The notes beneath the pieces are model-generated. The model searched no databases. It was not told the origin of the DNA and saw only the letters and a list, made by a program, of their open reading frames with translations. Shown in pieces: positions 45,645 through 54,641 of a stretch of 64,000 nt of DNA (the stretch's first letter is position 1; each line of letters begins with the position of its first letter). The position numbers and the translations under genes are program-made. This DNA is from Nocardia caishijiensis NBRC 108228 (GTDB taxonomy: Bacteria; Actinomycetota; Actinomycetes; Mycobacteriales; Mycobacteriaceae), in the NCBI RefSeq assembly GCF_001612825.1, contig NZ_BDBE01000030.1:434001-498000 (forward strand). The letters are read 5' to 3'.

Positions 45645-46586
45645 TCAGGTGGCGGAGACGACACCCGCGGCGAGCAGGCCCATCACCGTCAGGCCGAGGA
45701 TGATTCGGTAGCCGACGAACCAGTAGAACGAGTGCTTGCCGACGAACTTGAGCAGCCACGCCACCGAGGCATAGCCGACGACGAAGGCGAGGACGGTCGC
45801 GACCAGCAGTTGCGGACCGCTGGCGTTGAGTCCCTCACCGGCCGGTTCGAAGGCGTCGGGCAGGCTGAACAGGCCCGACGCGGTGACGGCGGGAATGGCG
45901 AGCAGGAACGAGAACCGCACCGCCGCTTCCCGTTCCAGACCGAGGAACAGACCGGCGGTGGAGGTGGCACCGGAACGCGACACGCCGGGGATCAGCGCCA
46001 GGCATTGGGCCAGGCCCATGATGATGCCGTCGCGGGTGGTGAGCTGTTCGATCGGGCGGGCCTTCTTGCCGTAGTACTCACCGGCGGCGATCACCAGCGC
46101 GAACGCCACCAGCATGAACGACACCAGCCACAGGTTGCGCGCACCGGTGCGGATCTCGTCCTTGAACAGGAAGCCGAGCACACCGATCGGGATGGTCGCG
46201 ATGATGACGTACCAGCCGATGCGGTAGTCGAGTTCGCGCTGGGTATCGCGTTCGTGCGCCTCGCGGGCACTGCCGTCCATCACCGGCAGTTTGGTCGTGA
46301 CCCGGTCACCGACGGCGACCTCCCGCTGCGAGCGTTCGCGCCAGCGCATGCCCAGCGTGGTGAACCAGGCGATGAGGATGCGCCAGATGTCCTTGGCGAA
46401 GTACACCAGGACCGCCACCTCGGTACCGAGCTGGGTGACGGCGGTGAACGAGGCGCCCGCGTCGTCGCCGAAGAACACCCCCGAGACGATGCGCAGGTGT
46501 CCGGAGGAGGAGATCGGCAGGAACTCGGTGAGTCCCTGCACCAGTCCGAGTACCAATGCCTGGAACCAGGTCATCGACTCGCCCAC
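45645..46586 (-). CDS. uppP: Undecaprenyl-diphosphatase
   Basis: 313 residues. Motif 1 (LTEFLPISSSGHLRI near 20) and motif 2 (PGVSRSGATSTAGL near 205), with the conserved Glu, Ser and Arg, identify the BacA/UppP family. This membrane enzyme recycles undecaprenyl pyrophosphate for cell-wall synthesis. It has about eight membrane segments. I choose the GTG at 46586 because GGAGG lies five bases upstream; the ATG at 46574 is 17 bases away. Confidence 0.95.
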   Translation of the reverse strand: MGESMTWFQALVLGLVQGLTEFLPISSSGHLRIVSGVFFGDDAGASFTAVTQLGTEVAVLVYFAKDIWRILIAWFTTLGMRWRERSQREVAVGDRVTTKLPVMDGSAREAHERDTQRELDYRIGWYVIIATIPIGVLGFLFKDEIRTGARNLWLVSFMLVAFALVIAAGEYYGKKARPIEQLTTRDGIIMGLAQCLALIPGVSRSGATSTAGLFLGLEREAAVRFSFLLAIPAVTASGLFSLPDAFEPAGEGLNASGPQLLVATVLAFVVGYASVAWLLKFVGKHSFYWFVGYRIILGLTVMGLLAAGVVSAT

Positions 46587-46772
46587 CACATCCTCCTACC
46601 ACTGTTCGTGCCCGAAAGATCGCGTCCTCCTGGGCTTTTGCTCGCTCGCCCGGCCGTGTGGGCCCGCGATCCCGCAGCGACCCTACCTGTCGGGACCGTG
46701 CGGTGTCGTCGGCCCACCGGGTGAACCCGACTCGCAGCGGGTCGGCGCGGTGGTGACGGCACCACCGCGCAT

Positions 46773-46809
46773 TAGGCTGGGCGCCGTGACGAAAGCACGG
46801 GCGCGGTGA
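46773..46809 (+). promoter_or_regulatory. -10 TAGGCT and seven-codon leaderless uORF ahead of the AKR gene
   Basis: TAGGCT (46773-46778) is followed seven bases later by GTG at 46786, which opens a seven-codon ORF (MTKARAR). Its TGA (46807-46809) overlaps the AKR ATG by one base. The AKR ATG has no ribosome site, so ribosomes may load on the leaderless GTG and re-initiate. Confidence 0.45.
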
Positions 46810-47786
46810 TGGAACAGCGAACGGTGGGACGAAGCGGGCTTCGGGTGTCGCGAATCGGGTTGGCGACCCATACCTGGGGCACCCATACCGACGCCGAGGA
46901 GGCCTCGGTGCAGCTGGCGGCCTTCGCCGATGCCGGGGGAACACTCGTCGACCTCTCCCCCGTCTACGGCGACGGCGCCGCACATCAGATCCTGGCCGGT
47001 CTGCTCGGTGAGGTGGTCGGCCGCGAGGACGTGGTGCTCAGCGGGTGCGCGGGGGTGGTGACCCACAAACCCGGTGCGGGAGTGGGCGACACGGTTCCCG
47101 CACCGGCCGCGGCCGGTCCCGTCGTCGACGCGTCGCGGCGCACCCTGCTGCGTCAGCTCGACCGCACCCTCGCCGACCTCGGCACCGATCATCTCGACAT
47201 CTTCAGTATCGCCGCCTGGGACCCCTACACCCCCCTCGAGGAGATCGCCGCGACCCTCGAGACGGTGCTCGCCACCGGGCGGGCCAGGTACGCGGGGGTG
47301 CGGGGTCTCGGCGCGTGGCAGCTGGCGAGCCTGGCCGCGATCGGCCCGGTCACCGCGGCGCAGAGTCCGTATTCGCTGCTGGCCAGGAGCCCGGAGAACG
47401 ATGTGATTCCGGCCGCACGTCATCACGGGGTGGGGATCATCGCCTCGGCCCCACTGGCCGGGGGCATCCTCACCGGCAAGTACAGCGACGGGGTGCCTGC
47501 CGATTCGCGCGGCGCCGACGAGTCGACCGCCGCCGAGATCCGCCGCCGCCTCGACGACGACCGCGCGACCCGGGTGGTCGACGCGCTGGTCACCGCCGCC
47601 GACGGGCTCGGTACCTCGCCGCTGGCGGTGGCGCTGGCCTGGATCCGGGACCGGCCGGGGATCGCGAGCATGATCGTCGGCGCCCGCGATATCGGTCAGC
47701 TCACGGGTGTGCTCGCGGCCGAGACCTTGGAACTGCCTCGGGCGATCGCGGCCGCCCTCGACGATGTGAGCGCCCGTTCGGAATGA
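46809..47786 (+). CDS. Aldo/keto reductase-family protein with altered catalytic site
   Basis: 325 residues, AKR barrel: SRIGLATHTWGTH near 15, Asp and Tyr of the tetrad in LVDLSPVYGDG near 47-54, and NADP-region SMIVGARDIGQL near 295. The strand that normally gives the catalytic Lys reads VVLSGCAGVV, with no Lys. The position of the usual His (LLHxxDP) reads IFSIAAWDP. Two of four tetrad residues thus appear lost, so it may bind NADP or a ligand without normal reductase activity, or be a divergent enzyme. It is divergent from uppP. Confidence 0.85.
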   Translation: MEQRTVGRSGLRVSRIGLATHTWGTHTDAEEASVQLAAFADAGGTLVDLSPVYGDGAAHQILAGLLGEVVGREDVVLSGCAGVVTHKPGAGVGDTVPAPAAAGPVVDASRRTLLRQLDRTLADLGTDHLDIFSIAAWDPYTPLEEIAATLETVLATGRARYAGVRGLGAWQLASLAAIGPVTAAQSPYSLLARSPENDVIPAARHHGVGIIASAPLAGGILTGKYSDGVPADSRGADESTAAEIRRRLDDDRATRVVDALVTAADGLGTSPLAVALAWIRDRPGIASMIVGARDIGQLTGVLAAETLELPRAIAAALDDVSARSE

Positions 47787-47803
47787 TGGCTAGCCTTACC
47801 TGC
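47785..47803. promoter_or_regulatory. DtxR/IdeR-like iron box overlapping the hmuT -10
   Basis: Read on the minus strand, GCAGGTAAGGCTAGCCATC matches most core positions of the IdeR consensus TWAGGTWAGSCTWACCTWA. It covers TAGCCT (47791-47796), the probable -10, and ends one base before the hmuT ATG. Iron-loaded IdeR bound here would block transcription. Confidence 0.6.
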
Positions 47804-48817
47804 ATGAAACTGCGTGGTGTGCTGACGGCGATGCTCGCGGCGACGGTCCTCACCGGCGCCGTCGCCTGCACCGGAGGCAATCCTGCATCGTCCGCACATT
47901 CCGGTGGTCCGGTGACCGCGGAATTCGCCGACCTCGACCCCGTCCCGATCGGGCCCGCACCCGCCCCGAAACTGCCGTCGATCGCGCGTTCGTTCGACGG
48001 CACCGCGGTGACGGTGACCGACGCGTCCCGCATCATCGCGGTCGATCGGTACGGCACGCTCGCCCAGACCGTGTGGGCGTTGGGCCTCGGCGAGAACCTC
48101 ATCGGGCGCAGCACCTCCGCGTCGTTCCCCGCCGTCGCCGATGTGCCGAACGTGGCGGGCGGCAACGGCAGCCTCAGCGTCGAAGCGGTGCTCGCCCTTC
48201 GCCCGTCGGTGTTCCTCACCGACACCACCAGCGCCGCTCCCGCCGTGCGCGATCAATTGCGCGCGGCCGGGGTGACAGTCGTGTACTTCGACCCCGACCG
48301 AAGCATGGACGGTGTGGTCCCGCAGATCGAGGCCGTCGCGGCCGCACTCGGTGTCCCCGACGCGGGTCGCGCGCTCGGGCAGCGCACCCGCGACGAGATC
48401 GCCGCCGCCACCGCCCGCGTGCCCGTCCGCGACCCGAAACCCACGATCGCGTTCCTGTACCTGCGTAGCGCCGCGATCACCATGATGGCCGGTCCCGGCT
48501 CGGGCGCGGACTCGCTGATCACCGCCGTCGGCGGCGTCGACGCCGGGACGGCGGCCGGGCTGAGCGAGCCGTTCACCGCGATCACCAGCGAGGCCATGAT
48601 CGCCGCGTCCCCCGATGTGCTGCTGGTGATGACCGACGGGCTCGAGTCTCTCGGCGGGGTCGACGGTCTGCTGAAGGTACCCGGCATCGCCCAGACCCCG
48701 GCCGGGCGTGATCGGCGCGTGGTCGACATGTCCGATGCCGTGGTGCTGAGCTTCGGCCCCAACACCGGCCGGGTCGTCTCGTCCCTCGCCGACGCCATCT
48801 ACGGGAAGACCTCATGA
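47804..48817 (+). CDS. hmuT: Haem ABC transporter substrate-binding lipoprotein
   Basis: 337 residues. Signal peptide with lipobox AVAC places the lipid-anchored Cys near residue 25. The body is a class III periplasmic-binding fold with the HmuT-type segment IIAVDRYGTLAQTVWALGLGENLIGRST, and later SVEAVLALRPSVFLTD and EAMIAASPDVLLVM. It would take haem outside the membrane and hand it to HmuU. A TAGCCT -10 ends seven bases before the ATG, so the transcript is probably leaderless. It heads the haem operon under an iron box. Confidence 0.92.
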   Translation: MKLRGVLTAMLAATVLTGAVACTGGNPASSAHSGGPVTAEFADLDPVPIGPAPAPKLPSIARSFDGTAVTVTDASRIIAVDRYGTLAQTVWALGLGENLIGRSTSASFPAVADVPNVAGGNGSLSVEAVLALRPSVFLTDTTSAAPAVRDQLRAAGVTVVYFDPDRSMDGVVPQIEAVAAALGVPDAGRALGQRTRDEIAAATARVPVRDPKPTIAFLYLRSAAITMMAGPGSGADSLITAVGGVDAGTAAGLSEPFTAITSEAMIAASPDVLLVMTDGLESLGGVDGLLKVPGIAQTPAGRDRRVVDMSDAVVLSFGPNTGRVVSSLADAIYGKTS

Positions 48818-48960
48818 CCGATCGGGCAACCCCCGCCCAGCGCCGAGCCCGGGTGCGCAGGCAAGCGCACCTCGGTCCGCCCGGCAGACCGTGCGGTGTC
48901 GCCGTCGGCGGGCCGGGCGCGCGGGGACGCACGACGATCACCGCGAAGTCGCATGAGTGA
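48814..48960 (+). CDS. Small ORF linking hmuT and hmuU (candidate)
   Basis: 48 codons. Its ATG overlaps the hmuT stop (ATGA), and its TGA lies just inside the start of hmuU. The peptide is basic (many Arg) with no recognised domain. HmuU lacks a good ribosome site, so this frame may mainly carry ribosomes from hmuT to hmuU. It may not make a functional peptide. Confidence 0.3.
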   Translation: MTDRATPAQRRARVRRQAHLGPPGRPCGVAVGGPGARGRTTITAKSHE

Positions 48961-50074
48961 GGCCCCCGAACCGACCGGACCCACCCGATCGGCACCGATC
49001 ACCGATGCGACCCCCGATCCCCTGCCGCACCCATCCCACCGGGCGACCAGGGTGACGGTGGTGTTCGCGCTCGCTCTGCTCGCGCTGCTGGTCCTGGCCG
49101 TGGTGTCGGCGGTGCTGGGTCAGGTGCCGACGACCGCCGCGGAGGTGGTGGGCAGCGTCGCGCACCGCATCGGCCTCGACATCGGGCCGATGCCGACGCA
49201 CCCGGCCGGTGAGGTGACGCTGTGGGAGGTGCGCTTCCCCCGCGTGGTGCTGGCGATCCTGGTCGGCGCCGTGCTGGCGACAGCGGGTGCGTTGTTGCAG
49301 GGTGTGTTCGCCAATCCGCTGGCCGAGCCCGGTGTGATCGGGGTGTCGGCCGGTGCGGCGGTCGGTGCGGGCACGGTGATCGTGATCGGCGGTGCGTTCG
49401 TCGCCGCCTGGTCGATCGCGGCGGCCGCGTTCGTCGCGGGCCTCGTCACCACCGCACTGGTCTACGTGTTGTCGCGCTCGGGTGGGCGCACCGAGGTCGT
49501 CACGCTGATCTTGACGGGTGTGGCGATCAATGCCTTCGCGGGCGGTCTCATCGCGCTGCTGCTGTTCATCGCGACGCCCGCCGCCCGCGATCAGATCGTC
49601 TTCTGGCAGCTGGGCAGTCTCAACGGCGCCACCTGGTCCGCTGTCGGCGTGGTCACCACCCTCGCCGGGATCGGCATCCTGGCCGCCGTGCTCATCGCAC
49701 CGCGCCTGGATCTGCTGGCGCTCGGCGATTCGGCGGCCCGTCACCTCGGTGTCGATGTGGAGCGATTGCGCAGGCAGGTGATCGTGGCGGTCGCCGTGCT
49801 GACCGCGGCCGGGGTCGCGTTCAGCGGGATCATCCTGTTCGTCGGCCTGATCGTGCCGCATGTGGTCCGGATGCTCGTCGGTCCGGGACACCGGGTGCTC
49901 GTGCCGCTCAGCGCGGTCATGGGCGCGGTGGTGTTGCTCAGTGCCGACGTCGCGGCCCGCACCCTTGTCCGCAATGCCGACCTGCCCCTCGGCATGCTGA
50001 CCTCGCTGATCGGCGGCCCGTTCTTCTTCTGGTTGCTGCGCCGCACCCGGGCCAAGGCAGGAGGTTGGGGATGA
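48953..50074 (+). CDS. hmuU: Haem ABC transporter permease (FecCD family)
   Basis: 373 residues. After a 30-residue cytoplasmic N-terminus there are about ten membrane segments. FecCD hallmarks are RFPRVVLAILVGAVLATAGALLQGVFANPLAEPGVIGVSAGAA near 95-135 and ILFVGLIVPHVVRMLVGPGHR near 300, the loop that contacts the ATPase. Its stop overlaps the hmuV start (ATGA). It forms the membrane channel for haem import. Confidence 0.93.
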   Translation: MSEAPEPTGPTRSAPITDATPDPLPHPSHRATRVTVVFALALLALLVLAVVSAVLGQVPTTAAEVVGSVAHRIGLDIGPMPTHPAGEVTLWEVRFPRVVLAILVGAVLATAGALLQGVFANPLAEPGVIGVSAGAAVGAGTVIVIGGAFVAAWSIAAAAFVAGLVTTALVYVLSRSGGRTEVVTLILTGVAINAFAGGLIALLLFIATPAARDQIVFWQLGSLNGATWSAVGVVTTLAGIGILAAVLIAPRLDLLALGDSAARHLGVDVERLRRQVIVAVAVLTAAGVAFSGIILFVGLIVPHVVRMLVGPGHRVLVPLSAVMGAVVLLSADVAARTLVRNADLPLGMLTSLIGGPFFFWLLRRTRAKAGGWG

Positions 50075-50961
50075 CCGCACCGAACGCGACCTCCGCGAGC
50101 GCCGCCGTCCGGCGACGGAAAACGGCGTCGTGGCGGTCGCTGTTCGCGCGCACGCCGGATGTTCCCGCGCGACCGGAGCCGGGCACGGTCACCGTGCGCG
50201 CGACCGGACTCACCGCGCGCCGAGGCGACCGCACCGTGCTCGCGGACGTCGACTTCCAGGTGGCCGCCGGTGAGATCGTGGCGCTGGTCGGGCCGAACGG
50301 CGCCGGTAAGTCCAGCCTGCTCGCCGCGTTGGCCGGTGAGCTGGAACCGACCTCGGGCACGGTGAAACTCGAAGGTCACGCCTTGTCGCACTGGTCGCAG
50401 GCCGACATGGCCCGCCGTCGTGCGGTGCTCCCCCAGTCACACACTGTCGGGTTCCCGTTCACGGCCCGCGAGGTCGTCGCCATGGGTCGCGCGCCGTGGT
50501 CGCACACCCCCGCCGCCGAGCGTGACGACGAAGTGATCGCCGCCGCCCTGGCCGCCACCGACGTCACCCATCTGGCCGCGCGCACGTTTCCGGCGTTGTC
50601 AGGCGGTGAACGCGCCCGCGTCGCGTTGGCCCGCGTGCTGGCCCAGGACACCACCACGCTGCTGTTGGACGAACCGACCGCCGCCCTCGACATCGGCCAC
50701 CAGGAAGCGGTGCTCCGGCTCGCCGCGGACCGTGCCGCCGAGGGCGCGGCGGTGGTCGTGGTCGTGCACGATCTGGGGGTCGCCGCCGCATACGCCGACC
50801 GCGTCACCGTGCTCGACGCGGGCCGGGTCGCCGCCGACGGCCCACCGCGCGAGGTCCTGACCCGGGAACTGCTGACCGAGATCTACCGCCACCCCGTCGA
50901 CGTCCTTGACCATCCCGTCACCGGTCTGCAACTCGTCCTGCCCGACCGCACTCGTCCCTGA
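50071..50961 (+). CDS. hmuV: Haem ABC transporter ATP-binding protein
   Basis: 296 residues, with a 40-residue basic N-terminal extension before the ATPase. Walker A is GPNGAGKSS near 74, Q-loop VLPQSHTV near 116, signature LSGGERARVALAR near 178, Walker B LLLDEPTAAL near 200, and the switch His in VVHDLG near 233. It powers HmuU. AGGAGG lies six bases before the ATG. Confidence 0.94.
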   Translation: MTAPNATSASAAVRRRKTASWRSLFARTPDVPARPEPGTVTVRATGLTARRGDRTVLADVDFQVAAGEIVALVGPNGAGKSSLLAALAGELEPTSGTVKLEGHALSHWSQADMARRRAVLPQSHTVGFPFTAREVVAMGRAPWSHTPAAERDDEVIAAALAATDVTHLAARTFPALSGGERARVALARVLAQDTTTLLLDEPTAALDIGHQEAVLRLAADRAAEGAAVVVVVHDLGVAAAYADRVTVLDAGRVAADGPPREVLTRELLTEIYRHPVDVLDHPVTGLQLVLPDRTRP

Positions 50962-50990
50962 GCCGCACCAACGGGTGCCGCGGCAGGTCG

Positions 50991-51923
50991 CTACCGATAC
51001 CCGCCGAATCCACCGGAGAAGCCCCCGCCGCCGCACCCCGAGTGACTGTCACTGCCGTAGTTGCTGGAAGGGCCGTGGTATCGGCCGGACCGTCGAGCGC
51101 TCGGGTCACGCGGGTGGGGATCGATCGGTTCGCCGGTCAGTACTTCCCAGCCCGCGGCGCGACTCGCATGCTCGTCCTCGAGTGCCCGCCTGGTTTCCGG
51201 GGCCCACATCACAGCGGTGTAGGGGTGCTCGGCGCGTTCGGCGACCAGCGCGGCCTGCACCTCGGCTACGGTGAGTCCGCTCGGGCATCCCGCGGCACCG
51301 TCCAGGCTGGTCAGATAGATCGAGAAGATGCGTCCGCTTGGACTCTCACTGATCCGGTAGGCCCACTGCGGGCCGGTGACCGCTGCCGCCAGTGCGTCGC
51401 TGCGCCGCTGGCGGTCCTGCGCTCGTTTGCGCTGTTCCGCTTCCTCGCGCCGCCGCCATTCCTCGTGGGCGCGTTGCTGTTTGCGCCTGCTGTCTTCGGC
51501 GAGGAACGCGGGCAGATCCCCGGCACGTTCTTCGTACGCCGCCAGTGCCCGGTCGAACTCGGCGCACAGTTGCTCGGCATCGGTGTCGTAGTTCGCGCGC
51601 AGCGACCGGTTTCTGTTCGCGTACCGGATGTGCCACCACTGTCGCGCCAGCACGGACCGACCGCGCGGTACGTCGAGGTGCGCGGTCACTACCCGTGCAC
51701 AGGTCTGTAATTCGCCGATCGATGCCAGTAGTTCCTCGGTCGCCGACCGCCACCGCTCGTAGTCGCTGTCGGACGCGTCGGTGTCGGTGTAGGTCCGGGA
51801 CCGGAAGCGTGGCTCGCTCACGCATCGCAGGTCGGCGTGGTCTCGGATGCGCGCACCGATCACGTCGGCACGCGTGTACTCGATCAGGTCTCGGAGCGTG
51901 CTCACTTCGACAGCGCGGCCCAT
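50991..51923 (-). CDS. Unrecognised protein with charged coiled-coil middle and Gly-rich tail
   Basis: 310 residues. Residues 1-110 are helical; 120-180 are strongly charged (EERAGDL to DRQRRSDALAAA) and probably coiled-coil. At 185-270 there is a compact domain (WAYRISESPSGRIFSIYLTS, ALEDEHASRAAGWEVLTGEP). The tail ends GCGGGGFSGGFGGYR. There is no signal peptide or membrane segment. I recognise no family. An ACAAT hexamer lies five bases from the ATG with GAGG between them. It is convergent with hmuV. Confidence 0.8.
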   Translation of the reverse strand: MGRAVEVSTLRDLIEYTRADVIGARIRDHADLRCVSEPRFRSRTYTDTDASDSDYERWRSATEELLASIGELQTCARVVTAHLDVPRGRSVLARQWWHIRYANRNRSLRANYDTDAEQLCAEFDRALAAYEERAGDLPAFLAEDSRRKQQRAHEEWRRREEAEQRKRAQDRQRRSDALAAAVTGPQWAYRISESPSGRIFSIYLTSLDGAAGCPSGLTVAEVQAALVAERAEHPYTAVMWAPETRRALEDEHASRAAGWEVLTGEPIDPHPRDPSARRSGRYHGPSSNYGSDSHSGCGGGGFSGGFGGYR

Positions 51924-52006
51924 ACCTCATTGTGGCAGCAACAGGCTTGCCGGACAGGGTCTTTGACGCAAAGGTCGTGCGCCCTGGTCAGTCGAAGCTG
52001 ATCAGA

Positions 52007-54103
52007 TCACCGCCAGATGATCTTCAGCAGCGCCGGAGTCAGCACCATGCGGATGATCGTGGCGTCGATGACCAGCGCCACGATCATGCCGTAGGCGATG
52101 TACTTCATCAGCACCAGGTCGGAGAACCCGAAAGCGCCGGTGACCACGATGAGAATGGCCGCGGCCGAGGTGATCACACCACCGGTGTGCGCGACGCCGT
52201 ACCGGATCGATTCGGTGGCGTCGGCACCGGAGGCACGCTTCTCCGCGATACGCGAGAGCAGGAACACCTCGTAATCGGTGGACAGCCCGAAGATGACCGT
52301 CACGATCAACGCGACCACCGCGAACATCAACGGCCCCGGTGTGAAGTCGAAGACCCCCGCCCCGTGCCCCTCCACGAAGATCCACGTCAGCACACCCAAC
52401 GTCGACACCAGACTGAGCGCGCTCATCGCCACGGCCTTCACCGCGAGGATCACCGACCGGAACGCCACGATCATCAGGGCCAGGGCGGCGGCGACGAGAA
52501 TCGCCAACAGCAGCGGTAGCCCGTCGATCAAGCCGTTGATGCTGTCGCGTTCCAGCGCCGGAATTCCGGCGACCATGACCTCGACACCGGGCGGGGCGGG
52601 CAGGGCTCGCAGGCTGTCGATCACCCGGTCGGCATCGCGTTTGTCACCGAGCCCGGCCGAGAGCACGTTCACGCCGTTCTTCGTCGGCGCGGCCGGTTCG
52701 AATCGGCCGGTCAACCCCGGAATCTGGTTGGCTTCGTACCGAATATCGCCGAGTTGCTGCGGGGAGGCGCCGACCACGACCAGCTTCAACGGCTCGGTGC
52801 GGAAACCGGGGAACAGCCGGTCGAAATCCTCCTGCGCGACGCGTGCCGGATTGTCGGCGGCCAGATACTTCTCACTGATGCCACCGAACTCGATGTGGCG
52901 CAACGGAATACTCAATGCCAGCAGGCCGAGCACGATGGGGATCACCACGGCCCACGGCCTGCGCATGGCCCACATCGCCAGCCGGGAGAAGAACCCGGCA
53001 TCGATCTGGGCCTCGGTCTTGGTGCGGGAGAATCGTTTCCAGCCCAGCCAGTCGATGCGCCGCCCCGCGATGCTCAGGGCGGCGGGCAGCGCGGTCACCG
53101 ACAGCAGTGCCGCCAGCATCACCGCCGAGATGCCACCGTAGGGCACCGAGCGCAGCACCCCGTTGGGGAAGATGAACAGGGCCCCGAGGCTGAGTGCGAT
53201 GATGCCCGCCGAGAACTGCACGGTCCGCCCGGCAGTCGCCACCGTCCGTGCGGTCGCTTCTTCCACGCTGCGCCCGGCGGCCAACTCCTCCCGAAACCTG
53301 GTCACCGTGAACAACCCGTAGTCGATCGCCAAACCGAGGCTGACCAGCGTCATCACGGCGCTGGCGAAAACATTCACCTCGATGTGGTCGGTGAGCACCC
53401 GCAGGATGCCGGAGGTGCCGAGGATGGTGAGCCCACCGATCAGCACCGGCAGCAACGCACCGATCACTCCGCCGAACACGAAGTACAGCAGGATCGCCAC
53501 GATCGGCAGCGCGATGATCTCCGCGCGCCGGATGTCGTGCTGCATCCCGATATTGATGCCCTCGACCACCGGCTGCAACCCGGCCAGCTGCACCGTGGTC
53601 CCGCCGGGGCCACCACCGGGCACACCGGCGTTCAGATGCGGTTTGAGCGCCAGATAGTTGTTGACCGTCGCCGTTCCGCCACCCCCGGCCAGCCCGATGC
53701 TGGCGAAGGCGTGCTGTTTGGTCGGGTCGGAGGCGTTCGCCGAGAACGGGCTGTCCCAGTAGCTGTCGATCTTGTGGATTCGTTCGCCGTGGTCGGTGCG
53801 CAGACCGTTGAGTGCCGCGACCACGGGGCCGCGCACCGCCGGATCGTCGACGGTGGCGCCGGGCGGGGCGGTGTAGATGACGATGAGGTCGCCGTCGGTG
53901 TCGCGCCCGAAGGTGTCGTCGGCCAGTTTCGACGCCGCGACCGATTGGCTGTCCTCGTCGAACCACCCCTCCTGGGTGTAGCGACCGGCCAGGTCACGGC
54001 CGTACCACCCGGAGATCATCACCGTGAGGACGAACAACCCGAGCACGAGAAAACGATGCCGATGGACGAACCGTCCCCACCGCATCGACCGCGATTCCCG
54101 CAT
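52007..54103 (-). CDS. MMPL/RND-family transporter
   Basis: 698 residues. One N-terminal segment, an extracytoplasmic domain (about 35-180), segments 2-6 (RAEIIALPIVAILLYFVFGG; SLGLAIDYGLFTVTRFREEL with the coupling Asp-Tyr pair), a second loop, then segments 8-12 (IFGLSTDYEVFLLSRI). MMPL proteins export lipids or siderophores through the membrane. It stops right after LTPALLKIIWR, where relatives usually continue with a WW-type tail, so the C-terminus is slightly short. It follows the lipoprotein gene by one base. Confidence 0.92.
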   Translation of the reverse strand: MRESRSMRWGRFVHRHRFLVLGLFVLTVMISGWYGRDLAGRYTQEGWFDEDSQSVAASKLADDTFGRDTDGDLIVIYTAPPGATVDDPAVRGPVVAALNGLRTDHGERIHKIDSYWDSPFSANASDPTKQHAFASIGLAGGGGTATVNNYLALKPHLNAGVPGGGPGGTTVQLAGLQPVVEGINIGMQHDIRRAEIIALPIVAILLYFVFGGVIGALLPVLIGGLTILGTSGILRVLTDHIEVNVFASAVMTLVSLGLAIDYGLFTVTRFREELAAGRSVEEATARTVATAGRTVQFSAGIIALSLGALFIFPNGVLRSVPYGGISAVMLAALLSVTALPAALSIAGRRIDWLGWKRFSRTKTEAQIDAGFFSRLAMWAMRRPWAVVIPIVLGLLALSIPLRHIEFGGISEKYLAADNPARVAQEDFDRLFPGFRTEPLKLVVVGASPQQLGDIRYEANQIPGLTGRFEPAAPTKNGVNVLSAGLGDKRDADRVIDSLRALPAPPGVEVMVAGIPALERDSINGLIDGLPLLLAILVAAALALMIVAFRSVILAVKAVAMSALSLVSTLGVLTWIFVEGHGAGVFDFTPGPLMFAVVALIVTVIFGLSTDYEVFLLSRIAEKRASGADATESIRYGVAHTGGVITSAAAILIVVTGAFGFSDLVLMKYIAYGMIVALVIDATIIRMVLTPALLKIIWR

Positions 54104-54104
54104 C

Positions 54105-54635
54105 TCAGCCGCAGGCGGCGGTGCGGTAGTCGGCCGAGCGCAGGATGCCGCACAGGTCGGTGCGCGAGATCTTCCACTTCCCGTCGATCAGCACGAAATG
54201 CACGATGGTGGTGCGGACGTTGGTGCCCGAACCGTCCTTGTCCAAGCGCATGGTCGCGGTGAGCGTGCCGTCGCGGTTGTCGAACACCGGGTCGACGACT
54301 CCGTACACGGCGTGCGGGTTGTCGCGCAGCGCCTTGTACATGTCGGGGATCGCGTCCTTGAACGCGGCACCGTCCTCGATGAGGGCGGTGCGTTCCTCGT
54401 CGGGCAGGTTGGGGTCGAGCGCGCGTTTGATCTGCGCGTCGAGTTCGGCGGCGGTCGGCAGGGGCGCGTTGGCCTTGCTCGACGAGATCGCGACCGAGGA
54501 GGACAGGGAGGCGTTGGCCGAGGACCGCGCGGCGTCGACCGAGGCCTCGTCGGTCCCACCGCAGGCGGTGAGGACGGCGAGGGCCGTGAGGCAGGCGGCG
54601 GCCGCGGCGGCCCTGGCGAAAAGTGTGGAAGACAT
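54105..54635 (-). CDS. MTB12-like lipoprotein
   Basis: 176 residues from the ATG at 54635; the ORF runs back to a GTG at 54641. The lipobox VLTAC places the lipid Cys at about 25, followed by a Ser/Ala-rich linker. The folded domain (TAAELDAQIKRALDP to WKISRTDLCGILRSADYRTAACG) resembles the low-molecular-weight antigen MTB12 of mycobacteria, with an NTF2-like cone and a terminal Cys pair. It is anchored outside the membrane beside the MMPL gene, and may assist that transporter (inference). Confidence 0.72.
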   Translation of the reverse strand: MSSTLFARAAAAAACLTALAVLTACGGTDEASVDAARSSANASLSSSVAISSSKANAPLPTAAELDAQIKRALDPNLPDEERTALIEDGAAFKDAIPDMYKALRDNPHAVYGVVDPVFDNRDGTLTATMRLDKDGSGTNVRTTIVHFVLIDGKWKISRTDLCGILRSADYRTAACG

Positions 54636-54641
54636 CACCAC

